IMG/VR virus record: IMGVR_UViG_3300024298_000021 | Span: 1 to 40,935 of that record | Length of the DNA: 40,935 bases | Reading direction: 5' to 3' (one strand) | From: a virus | Shown here: positions 7,050 through 15,004 of the stretch, piece after piece | Layout of the letters: each line of letters opens with the position of its first letter | Numbering within the stretch: the first letter of the stretch is position 1 | Notes under the pieces: generated by a model | The model's input: the letters and a program-made list of their open reading frames with translations, nothing else | Databases searched by the model: none | Told to the model about the DNA's origin: nothing | Made by a program: the position numbers and the translations under genes

Positions 7050-7970
7050 TTAAGAGAACGTGATTGATCCAATACTAAACGTTGGATTTGTAACAGTAAA
7101 ATTGCCTGTTCCTAAAGGGTAAAGGATTCCGGTTGGATAAACTACACTAACATTCATTGTTACTGTTCCGTCAACTAAGTCCCCTGGTGGAGGAAAACCT
7201 GGATCGGAGTATGCGTCAACTAAATTTATTTCGATTTCGCCAGACGCAGCAAGTCCGTTTACATTCAAAGGTTGATCAACAACTCTAGATTTTAATTGAA
7301 TAGAATTGCTTCCGTATGGACTTGAAGCATTGGCACTATAATATGTTTGGAATGAATTATTACACTGGTACCAACTTGCTCCGTTTGCCGGAGTTGTAGA
7401 TGTCGATCCGCCAAAATCTCTAGAACCAACTGCTGCTAGTAATTCTCTCCACTTTTGATTTTGTGCAGATGCAGTACCGTCTGTTCCTAAAGAAGCAGAT
7501 ACTCGAATTTTTCCGCCACTGTTAAAAAAATGTCTTGCTTGAGTAGCATTGGCCCAATAAAATTGCACAGTTGCCTTTGCAGAATTGCTCCAGGATCCGT
7601 TTCTAGAAGTTGACACCGTACTGGTAACTAATGATAAACCAGCTCCTACTGAAAATCTATTAGTTTCTATAGATGTGGCAAGAGTATCATACGTTGTAAC
7701 TGGAGCATCTGTTGTACTGTAACGTACAGTACCTCCCTCGTTTACTGTTAAAATAGTAGGAAGTGTTCCGTTTTGATGTACATAAGCATTTATTATATCA
7801 TATTTTAAATTTGCCCATTCATTAATTGTAACTTTGCTGCTTACTGAAACATCGCTGCTTAGTAATGTTTGTCCGTAACCGTAGGTTACTGAGCCGGTCC
7901 CAAATACCTGAGCCACTTTTGCACGAATAGAATTGTAATCCGCAACTTTAATTAGATCATTAACAGCCAT
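7050..7970 (-). CDS. Probable fibre or tail-tip structural protein, copy 2 of a paralogous pair
   Basis: A 306-residue, Ser/Thr/Asn-rich, strand-rich protein without cysteine pairs, signal peptide or membrane segment. An N-terminal module of about 65 residues (DYNSIRAKVAQVFGTGS, then YGQTLLSSDV and DIINAYVHQNGTLP) is shared with the next gene upstream. So are a middle motif ARHFFNSGGKIRVS and a C-terminal DPGFPPPGDLVDGTVTM. The family looks like a virion protein of marine T4-like phages, but the role is not settled. Position after the four long fibres suggests a fibre tip, adaptor or baseplate decoration. No clear Shine-Dalgarno precedes the ATG. The gap before it contains only AT-rich sequence. 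Confidence 0.7.
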   Translation of the reverse strand: MAVNDLIKVADYNSIRAKVAQVFGTGSVTYGYGQTLLSSDVSVSSKVTINEWANLKYDIINAYVHQNGTLPTILTVNEGGTVRYSTTDAPVTTYDTLATSIETNRFSVGAGLSLVTSTVSTSRNGSWSNSAKATVQFYWANATQARHFFNSGGKIRVSASLGTDGTASAQNQKWRELLAAVGSRDFGGSTSTTPANGASWYQCNNSFQTYYSANASSPYGSNSIQLKSRVVDQPLNVNGLAASGEIEINLVDAYSDPGFPPPGDLVDGTVTMNVSVVYPTGILYPLGTGNFTVTNPTFSIGSITFS

Positions 7971-7986
7971 GTCGTTATTTAATTAT

Positions 7987-8892
7987 TTAATAAACTGAAT
8001 AACTAGAAATTGAATATGTAGGACTAGTTATTGTCCAATTTCCGGTTGGTAATAGTGTTCCCGAAGCCTTTAATTCTGAAATAGCAACCGAAAGTGTCCC
8101 GCTAACAGAATCGCCCGGAGGAGGTGGATTTCCTGGACTTGGATCGGTATATCCGTCATTTAATGTTATTTTAAAATATAATATTTTTGCAGTACCTTCT
8201 GAATTATCAGCTACGTCTGTTTTAACTTCTATGCTGTAATTATTTGCAGAATACGGTGTACTTTGAGCTTGACTAAAAACCGTTTGGTAGGAATTAGTCA
8301 TAGTGTAATAATTTAATGTTGGATGAGTATTTGCTCCAAACGATACTGTACCTACAGTTAATAACAAATAAGCCCAGGCTCCATTTTGTAATGTTGATGT
8401 ATTTCCGGAAAAAGCCGACGATACTCTAATTTTTCCTCCACTGTTGAAGAAATATCTTGCTTCGTCAGATGAGGAGAATGTTACTGTAACTGTTACTGTG
8501 GCTGATGAAGACCAAGTCGATGTTGTTGTTTGGCCTATTTTTGTTGTTACTGTGGAAGTACTTGGAGAAATATTAAACTTATTTTCTACTGCAGAATTAA
8601 TTATTGTGTCATAATTGTTATTAGGATAAGATGCTCCGTATCCAATTAAATCACCGGAGTTAATAGTTACTATGTTAGGAACAGCACCATCCTGATGGTA
8701 CTTAATATTAACAATATCATAACGCAATGCGTCCCATTGGGCTTTAGTGATTTGATTACCTGCAAACACATCGGACGATTGAATCGTCTGATTATATCCA
8801 CGTTGCCCTGAACCTGTGCCTAACAACGATACTGCTTTGGCTCTGATAGAATTATAATCAGAAGATAAGATATCTGATCCGTTTGTAGTCAT
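7987..8892 (-). CDS. Probable fibre or tail-tip structural protein, copy 1 of a paralogous pair
   Basis: A 301-residue paralogue of the following gene, with the same order of landmarks: DYNSIRAKAVSLLGTGS, YNQTIQSSDV, DIVNIKYHQDGAVP, ARYFFNSGGKIRVS and DPSPGNPPPPGDSVSGTLSV. The central part between these landmarks is Thr/Ser-rich and diverges strongly from its partner, as expected for an exposed surface. Its ATG follows the preceding stop by 1 base. Both copies have complete N and C termini, so the pair is a duplication and not a split gene. Structural role inferred from composition and position. Confidence 0.7.
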   Translation of the reverse strand: MTTNGSDILSSDYNSIRAKAVSLLGTGSGQRGYNQTIQSSDVFAGNQITKAQWDALRYDIVNIKYHQDGAVPNIVTINSGDLIGYGASYPNNNYDTIINSAVENKFNISPSTSTVTTKIGQTTTSTWSSSATVTVTVTFSSSDEARYFFNSGGKIRVSSAFSGNTSTLQNGAWAYLLLTVGTVSFGANTHPTLNYYTMTNSYQTVFSQAQSTPYSANNYSIEVKTDVADNSEGTAKILYFKITLNDGYTDPSPGNPPPPGDSVSGTLSVAISELKASGTLLPTGNWTITSPTYSISSYSVY

Positions 8893-8893
8893 A

Positions 8894-10702
8894 TTATAAC
8901 ACCAATGCTTCGATTAATTTAACGCCATCGTTACCGTTTGATTCCAATGCCACAGCAAATACATTAGCATAATTGCCGTGTGCAGCAATAGCTGCGCCGC
9001 CTGGTCCTGCAACTAAGCGATCTCCTTTTTTAACTGCGCCGTAAACTTTGCAAGGAACACGACCTTTTAGAGCAATATATGTTCCGCCTTCTAGATCTTT
9101 GTTCATCATATAAGCAGGATTAGTTGAAACTACACCAATTGCACGAGTATTAACATCTGCTGCTGTAACTTCTTTTTCTCCGCCTACTATAACAACTGTA
9201 CCTGGTTCATATTCTTTATCTGTTAGATATTTTTCTGCCAAGTCAGCGTATCTAGCTGCTGTTGCTGTACCATTGAATATATTTGCTGTTAAATTTCCGC
9301 TAGAATCTCTAGCAGCAATAGAATAGGCAGTTGCTGTTAATCTTGCTGTTCTATATTGTGTAGATTCTGTTGAATCACTCCAAGCAGGATCTGTAACTGC
9401 ATTGGTTTTGTCAAGGAATAATTTATCTGTATTATTAGACGTTCCAATAAATTGATTAGCAGTAATGTTACCACTTGTATCTCTAATTGGGATAGATGCT
9501 ACGCCGCCTGCAGGAATATCACTAGTTGCTTCTAGGTCATTTAATTTTCCAGCATTAGTTGCGGTCGATGCTGATCCTGTTACAGAACCAGTTAATGTTC
9601 CTACTAAGGTTGCACCAGTGTATCCAATCTGTTTTGTAGTTCCGTCTATTAATACTGTAGAGTCGGTGGCTAAAACACTTCCTGTATGCGTTCCTGTTGA
9701 ATTTCCAGTAACATTTCCAACAAGACTTCCGGTAAATGTAGTAGAATAAACGTTGACCCATTTACTGCTGTCAGTGCCTAACGAATAAGTGCTGTTATCT
9801 CCAGGCACAATACCTGTTGATGTTATCACAGCAACATCTCTTTCATCAACTGTTGGAACTACTGAAATTCTAAAATATATAGGATTTCCTAACCGGTTTT
9901 CAATAATAGTTTCGTCGCCGTTTTCAACACGAATTCTTAGATCACCGCCGGTTGCATCGCCTACTGTAAATCCAGGATCGCTGAATGCTACTTCAGATGT
10001 AAATGCGTTATCACCAACTCTAATATACTGATCAGCATTGACTCCGCCTAACTGATTCGCATTTTGAGCTGTGCCCCACATAACGTAGTCGTCTGTTGAA
10101 ACACCTGTTTGTGATTTAGCTAGAGTAAATCCTTTCTTAATATATGTAAAATCTTCGATAGGATTTTGTGCATTATCAAGTGTAAATTCAGTTCTACTGA
10201 AAATACCAACAACTTTATCATTTGTAATTACTTTTAATATTGTATGAGGTCCAATATCAGACGAAATAGTTCCTTTTACAACTTCACCAGCTATAATTGA
10301 AGTTCCTAGGTCTGGGCTGGACACTGGACCAACTAACGTATATCCAGTTCCGTTATAGGCATACAACTGTTTTGCTGACGAATCCCACCAAAAATCACCT
10401 GTTGCTAAACCAGACGGTGCTGTAGAACTAACTTCTGCACCGCTAGCAACTTTAAATTTTGACCCGTCATAAAATTTTAATTTTTTATTTTGAGAATCAT
10501 ACCAAATTTGACCTGTTACAGACTTCGGTGGAGGTGTAGTATTTGAAAAATTTTCTAGCAAATGTAGGAAATTTTCGTTTTGAACTTCGCCGTACCCGGC
10601 GTAATTTTTACCAATGAAACGTAAATCTGTAGTTGTATCAATTGTACCGTCTGCAACTGATACTAAAAACGTTCCATTAAATTTGTTAACTTCGTATGCC
10701 AT
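8894..10702 (-). CDS. Long fibre protein with shared N-terminal anchor and unusual C-terminal domain
   Basis: A 602-residue fibre. Residues 1 to about 125 form the anchor shared by four consecutive genes: INKFNG-like start, GKNYAGYGEVQNENFLHLLE, and two GxxWxD..LKxYxG repeats (GQIWYDSQNKKLKFYDG and GDFWWDSSAKQLYAYNG). The shaft has beta-rich repeats such as RDTSGNITANQFIGTSN and RDSSGNLTANIFNGTAT. The last 115 residues (ARYADLAEKYLTDKEYEPG to the end) contain TVVIVGGEKEVT, RAIGVVSTNPAYMMN, YIALKGRVPCKVYG and KKGDRLVAGPGG. This C-terminal type recurs in tailed-phage fibres, where it resembles intramolecular-chaperone-like domains, but I cannot show cleavage. A weak GGGAC precedes the ATG, and a late-promoter-like motif lies in the gap upstream. 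Confidence 0.82.
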   Translation of the reverse strand: MAYEVNKFNGTFLVSVADGTIDTTTDLRFIGKNYAGYGEVQNENFLHLLENFSNTTPPPKSVTGQIWYDSQNKKLKFYDGSKFKVASGAEVSSTAPSGLATGDFWWDSSAKQLYAYNGTGYTLVGPVSSPDLGTSIIAGEVVKGTISSDIGPHTILKVITNDKVVGIFSRTEFTLDNAQNPIEDFTYIKKGFTLAKSQTGVSTDDYVMWGTAQNANQLGGVNADQYIRVGDNAFTSEVAFSDPGFTVGDATGGDLRIRVENGDETIIENRLGNPIYFRISVVPTVDERDVAVITSTGIVPGDNSTYSLGTDSSKWVNVYSTTFTGSLVGNVTGNSTGTHTGSVLATDSTVLIDGTTKQIGYTGATLVGTLTGSVTGSASTATNAGKLNDLEATSDIPAGGVASIPIRDTSGNITANQFIGTSNNTDKLFLDKTNAVTDPAWSDSTESTQYRTARLTATAYSIAARDSSGNLTANIFNGTATAARYADLAEKYLTDKEYEPGTVVIVGGEKEVTAADVNTRAIGVVSTNPAYMMNKDLEGGTYIALKGRVPCKVYGAVKKGDRLVAGPGGAAIAAHGNYANVFAVALESNGNDGVKLIEALVL

Positions 10703-10728
10703 AGTTTAATAGTCCCAAAATGTTTATA

Positions 10729-10735
10729 TATTTAT
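10729..10735 (-). promoter_or_regulatory. Putative late promoter (ATAAATA) before the 602-residue fibre
   Basis: Minus strand reads CTAATAAATATATAAAC in the 45-base gap between two fibre genes, about 27 bases before the ATG at 10702. That leaves room for a transcript start ahead of GGGAC and the start codon. Such 7-mers are common in AT-rich DNA, but this one is in one of the few true gaps. Confidence 0.45.
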
Positions 10736-10747
10736 TAGTTAAACTTC

Positions 10748-13156
10748 TTACAGTTTCATAATGAAGCAAAGTGCATAGTACGGAGGTAAGTTTGCGTTAG
10801 TGCCCGAAGATCCTGTTGAGCTAATGCTTACTGAAATACCTGTACTAGCGTTATCTGTGTTCGATCCGTTATCAGATTTTCCTAACGCCGAGTCAGGAGA
10901 TGTACCGGCTTGCCTTCCTGTTCCAGATCCCATTCGAGTTATTGGGTTGCCATATTGCGTTACATTACTGTGCGAGTGCCCTGGGTCATTAACTGAAGCC
11001 GAGTGCGAGTGGCTTACTACAATCGCATCTTTGCTACCACCTGTTGCTCCGACTGCATAGGTTGAACCTGCGCCTACTATAAAACGGTCTCGTAAATCTG
11101 GGGTGCCGTTGGAGCCGTTACACAACGCCCAACCAGAGGGAATTGATACTACTAATCCGTTCCACATAATAATTCCCCCTGACGGAATACCTGCAAGTGC
11201 AATATTAACTGCACCGCCAAGAGAAACTGTATACCCATTAATAGTAATCGATGGATTTTGTAAGGATGAATTTGGAATGCTTGTAACTTTTGAACCTGCT
11301 AACGTAGTAATCCAACTTGGATTAGAATAAGTTCCTGTAGTATACACACCATTTGTTACTGTTCCAGCATTTCCAGAAACATTACCAATAACATTTCCTA
11401 ATAATCCGCCAACAAATGAATTTGCAGCTATGTTTCCATATACATCTCGAGATGCAACGGTTAAAGGAACATTGTTTGGAGTAGCATCTATCCCAATAGT
11501 AACCGGAAGTGATGAATCGTATAAACTTAAACTACCGCTAGTAGCAGTATTAATCATCGTGATATGATTACCAGCAGTTATTGGTTCTATTCCAATTGAC
11601 GGTTCCCACTGAGGTCCTCCTGGTCTAGCTCTCAGAACAAATCCATCCGGTCCTAAACCCAACGTTGTTGTTGTATCTTGATCTGATTGTATAACTAGAG
11701 CGCCAGCGCCACCGCCAACAATATTAGTTGCTCTTAAGGATAATGTTGCAGTATCTGCATTTCCTTTAAAATTATTAGCATAAACATTGTTAAACTTGTA
11801 ACTTGGTATGCCTAAATTTGTTATGTTATCACCTATTAGTGCAGGAGAATTAGGGCCGCCTAATGACAGCGATGTTAACGTGTCAACAAGTTTTATGTCA
11901 GGTCCAGTTGGGCCTAGATCAAAATTTAATGCTCCTGTTTCAGATCTAATTGTAGGAACACTATCGTCAACAAACAAATTAAATTGAGATGAACTTCCTA
12001 TAGTTATTCCAAGATCTGCTACACTTAACCCTGTTAAAGTTCCTACAGAAGTCAGACTAGACATTAATACGTTAGATGCCAGTGTATTGCCTGTTAATAT
12101 ACCTGCAGGTGCAGGTATTGTTATATCACTTGTACCATCAAAGTTAACACCGTTAATTTTTCTTGCATTGGCTAGTTGAGTAGCTGTTGCCGCATTTCCC
12201 GAAAGTGTTGCGCCAACAAAAGAATTAGCTTCAATAATATTAAATCTACTAGTTCCGCTGGTTGCAGTTACATTGCCAGTTAAATTTCCTACAAATGTAG
12301 CCGTAATTGTACCTGCTGAAAACCCGCCTTCGCTGTTACGAGCTACAATTTTTCCAATAGCATTAGTAGATGATGCGTCTACTGACCAAGTAGTTTCTTG
12401 AGCTCCGTCAAAATCATTTCCTACAATATATGATCCGCTAATCAAAGAACGTGTTGTAGAAGATTTAATAGTTACGTTTGAAGTTCCGTTAAAAGGTACT
12501 CCGTTAATATTTCGACTAGTTTTTAATGCGTCAGCTGTTCCAGCATTACCTGTAACATTTCCATTTATTTTTGATGCTGATGATAAATTAATTCCAGCGG
12601 TTAAATTAGTTTCGAATCCATCTATTGCAGCATAAGGATTTATAGTAAACGCCGATGCTGTACATATTGCAAAAGGAACATCATCTGTTTCAAATATAAG
12701 AACAGGACGTTGATTTCCTACAGTATCATCTAGTGTAGTTGCTCGAACTTTAGTCGATCCAAATCCTCTAACCGCCTCTGGTCCTATTAATTGCCATTCG
12801 GAGCCAGTATACACTTTTAATTGATTAGCATTTGTGTCCAACCAAAAAGATCCGGCTATTGTGGTTGTTGGAGCATCTTGGCTTAAAATTGCTGATCCTA
12901 CAGGAACCCATTCTTCTAAATTATATACTTTGACTAAATTGGCCGAAGTATCAAACCATAATTGCCCGGTTAACGGCCTTGCTGGTGGTTTATTATTAGC
13001 AAAATTTTCTAGCAACCACAGAAAATTTTCATTTTGTGCTTCACCATAGCCAACATAGTTTCTTCCAACTAAGTTGATGCTGGTACTGGTGTCTATAGTA
13101 CCGTCGTCAAGTACTATTAGTTGTTCACCGTTAAATTTATTAATAACGTAAGACAT
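10748..13156 (-). CDS. Long fibre protein with collar-type tip and HxH motifs
   Basis: An 802-residue fibre with the shared anchor (GRNYVGYGEAQNENFLWLLE, GQLWFDTSANLVKVYN, GSFWLDTNANQLKVYTG). The shaft has many short repeats of the type ARKINGVNFDGTSDITI and GNVTGNAGTADALKTSR, a pattern known in phage fibre shafts. The tip starts near residue 655 with IPSGGIIMWNGLVVSIPSGW, followed by ALCNGSNGTPDLRDRFIVGAG, typical of tail-collar-like receptor-binding tips. SHSHSASVNDPGHSHS (about 713-728) has two HxH motifs, which in T4 gp37 and similar tips bind iron within the trimer. The protein ends NLPPYYALCFIMKL. CGGAGCG lies about 7 bases before the ATG. Predicted role: host receptor binding. Confidence 0.86.
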   Translation of the reverse strand: MSYVINKFNGEQLIVLDDGTIDTSTSINLVGRNYVGYGEAQNENFLWLLENFANNKPPARPLTGQLWFDTSANLVKVYNLEEWVPVGSAILSQDAPTTTIAGSFWLDTNANQLKVYTGSEWQLIGPEAVRGFGSTKVRATTLDDTVGNQRPVLIFETDDVPFAICTASAFTINPYAAIDGFETNLTAGINLSSASKINGNVTGNAGTADALKTSRNINGVPFNGTSNVTIKSSTTRSLISGSYIVGNDFDGAQETTWSVDASSTNAIGKIVARNSEGGFSAGTITATFVGNLTGNVTATSGTSRFNIIEANSFVGATLSGNAATATQLANARKINGVNFDGTSDITIPAPAGILTGNTLASNVLMSSLTSVGTLTGLSVADLGITIGSSSQFNLFVDDSVPTIRSETGALNFDLGPTGPDIKLVDTLTSLSLGGPNSPALIGDNITNLGIPSYKFNNVYANNFKGNADTATLSLRATNIVGGGAGALVIQSDQDTTTTLGLGPDGFVLRARPGGPQWEPSIGIEPITAGNHITMINTATSGSLSLYDSSLPVTIGIDATPNNVPLTVASRDVYGNIAANSFVGGLLGNVIGNVSGNAGTVTNGVYTTGTYSNPSWITTLAGSKVTSIPNSSLQNPSITINGYTVSLGGAVNIALAGIPSGGIIMWNGLVVSIPSGWALCNGSNGTPDLRDRFIVGAGSTYAVGATGGSKDAIVVSHSHSASVNDPGHSHSNVTQYGNPITRMGSGTGRQAGTSPDSALGKSDNGSNTDNASTGISVSISSTGSSGTNANLPPYYALCFIMKL

Positions 13157-13174
13157 TTATATCGCTCCGATTGA

Positions 13175-14989
13175 TTATGGTGGTAATAACGTATCTGATT
13201 GCCAAATCCAAGCACCAATGTTTAAAACAAACTCTTTAATAATTCTAGTTGTTACAATTGGTTGGGCAGTTATCGAAGCAGTTGGAAAAGTTATTCCTGT
13301 AACAGCTTGGCCTGTGGCGCCTCCTAAATCTGTTAAGAAGGGGTTAGTATTAACTGTAGGAGGAAGTGAATTGATATCCAATGTAACTGCGTTATTAGTA
13401 TTAATTGTACATAATATTCTTGCCACTGTACCAGACCTAAATTCCGCCGGCGGAGCAAGATTATTTAATATATTAATAATAATATAGGTGTTTGATTTAG
13501 CATCAGATAAATCCATACTGAAAACTAACGGCCTTGTTTCAATTGTATTATCTACATATTCTTTTGTGGCTGCATCTTGCGGATCAATAGGATCAACAAG
13601 ATTTGTAATTCTAGCTGAATCATTTAAAACAACGTTACCAGTACCGTCAGGGAATATTTCAACGTCATAATTACTAGAAACCGTAGATATTCTATGGTTT
13701 TCTAATCTCATTTGAGCTACCGGAGGTGCTCCAGGACCAACGTTAATTACTGTTTGTGTACCAAAAGAACTAACACCCGGAATACTAGTAATACTAGAGC
13801 CTAAACTGTTTCCATCAATAACCTTGGTGCCGCCAATATAAAGAGCCTTGCCAGAATCTAAGTTAAGTGTTTCTGACACATCTAACCAGTTATCAGCGTT
13901 AGAATAGGAAATTGTTTTGTCTGTAGTTCCTTTGATTGTAATTCCAGCACCGTCGGCTGTTGAATTTGTTGGATTAGTGACACTCGCAATGATTATGTTT
14001 TTGTCTTCTACAACTAAATCATTGGTATTAAGTGTTGTGGTTGTTCCCTGAACTTCTAAATTTCCAACAATGGTTAAATCGCCACCTACTCTAACTTGGC
14101 TATCTTCATATCCATAATATAGATCGATTGTTCGTTGAGATGATCCTATAACAACTGCGTTTTCTTGGTTAATGCCTTTTCGAACGTTAAGAATTAAATT
14201 CTTATCGGTTGAAGCGTTTGACATAAAAATGTCACCGCTGGTAACATACAAGTTAGATTGACCGGCTGATCCAATAACTATACCCTGGTCTGTGGTAATT
14301 CGTAGTTGTCCATTAATCGCATTTGATGTATCTCTACGAACATAGGTCGTTGCTACTGCTCCGCCAAGTTGTTCTGAATTTGTTACAGTTACATTAAATT
14401 TTAATCCGTCTAATGTTCCTGCATTAAATCCTGGTTCGATACTACCAGAATATCCAATAATCTCTGCTTTAGGTGTAAAACTGTCTTTAGAAAAAATTCC
14501 TAATAAAATTCCGTTATTATACAAGTATGTAATAACTCGAGTTTGGTTAAGAGTATCGAGAATACTATCAACTTTTAAACCGCTTAATCCTTGTGAAGCT
14601 GAATATGCTGGGCCTAATAAAATAGGATTTGTACCGTCATAAAAATATAATTGGCCGCCAATGTTATCAAACCATAAATCTCCGCTAGCTAGTGTATCTG
14701 GTTGTGTATTTGAAATAGTTGCAGAACTTACCGGTACAAATGTCGATCCGTTGTAAACTTTTAATTTATTTTCAGAAGAATCGTACCATACTTGGCCTTT
14801 AATAGGATGCTCTGGAGCAGTAGTACTTGAAAAATTTTCTAATATTTTAATTAGGTTTTCATTTAATGCTTCGCCAAACCCGCTGTAATTTTTTCCAATA
14901 AGAGTTATGTCAGTTGATAATTCATCAATTTGACCGTCTGCTACTGTTGCTACGATTGTACCGTCTGTTTTATTAATTTGATATGCCAT
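13175..14989 (-). CDS. Long fibre protein with shared anchor and distinct C terminus
   Basis: A 604-residue fibre with the shared anchor (GKNYSGFGEALNENLIKILE, GQVWYDSSENKLKVYNG, GDLWFDNIGGQLYFYDG). A further shared block follows (RVITYLYNNGILLGIFSKDS, about 145-170). The shaft includes LEVQGTTTTLNTNDLVVEDK, a motif widespread in fibres of marine T4-like phages, and NLVDPIDPQDAATKEYVDN, the common coiled linker before a tip. The last 110 residues end IKEFVLNIGAWIWQSDTLLPP and have no collar signature or HxH motif, so the tip differs from its paralogues. The ATG follows the preceding stop by 15 bases, with only a weak TAGG as ribosome-binding site. Confidence 0.82.
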   Translation of the reverse strand: MAYQINKTDGTIVATVADGQIDELSTDITLIGKNYSGFGEALNENLIKILENFSSTTAPEHPIKGQVWYDSSENKLKVYNGSTFVPVSSATISNTQPDTLASGDLWFDNIGGQLYFYDGTNPILLGPAYSASQGLSGLKVDSILDTLNQTRVITYLYNNGILLGIFSKDSFTPKAEIIGYSGSIEPGFNAGTLDGLKFNVTVTNSEQLGGAVATTYVRRDTSNAINGQLRITTDQGIVIGSAGQSNLYVTSGDIFMSNASTDKNLILNVRKGINQENAVVIGSSQRTIDLYYGYEDSQVRVGGDLTIVGNLEVQGTTTTLNTNDLVVEDKNIIIASVTNPTNSTADGAGITIKGTTDKTISYSNADNWLDVSETLNLDSGKALYIGGTKVIDGNSLGSSITSIPGVSSFGTQTVINVGPGAPPVAQMRLENHRISTVSSNYDVEIFPDGTGNVVLNDSARITNLVDPIDPQDAATKEYVDNTIETRPLVFSMDLSDAKSNTYIIINILNNLAPPAEFRSGTVARILCTINTNNAVTLDINSLPPTVNTNPFLTDLGGATGQAVTGITFPTASITAQPIVTTRIIKEFVLNIGAWIWQSDTLLPP

Positions 14990-15004
14990 ATTTTTTTAAC
15001 CTAA

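Noticed and set aside
7036-7050. T-rich run after the stop of the 306-residue gene as a terminator
   Set aside because: On the coding strand the T-run (AATTTTTTTCTCC) comes before the inverted repeat instead of after a GC-rich stem, so it does not form a standard terminator.
7050-8892. The 306- and 301-residue genes as one gene broken by a frameshift
   Set aside because: Each has the full set of N-terminal, middle and C-terminal landmarks, so they are paralogues.
10703-10747. Second RNA switch before the 602-residue fibre (GTTTAA pairing with TTAAAC)
   Set aside because: Only six A/T-rich pairs around a loop of about 26 bases; expected by chance in this composition.
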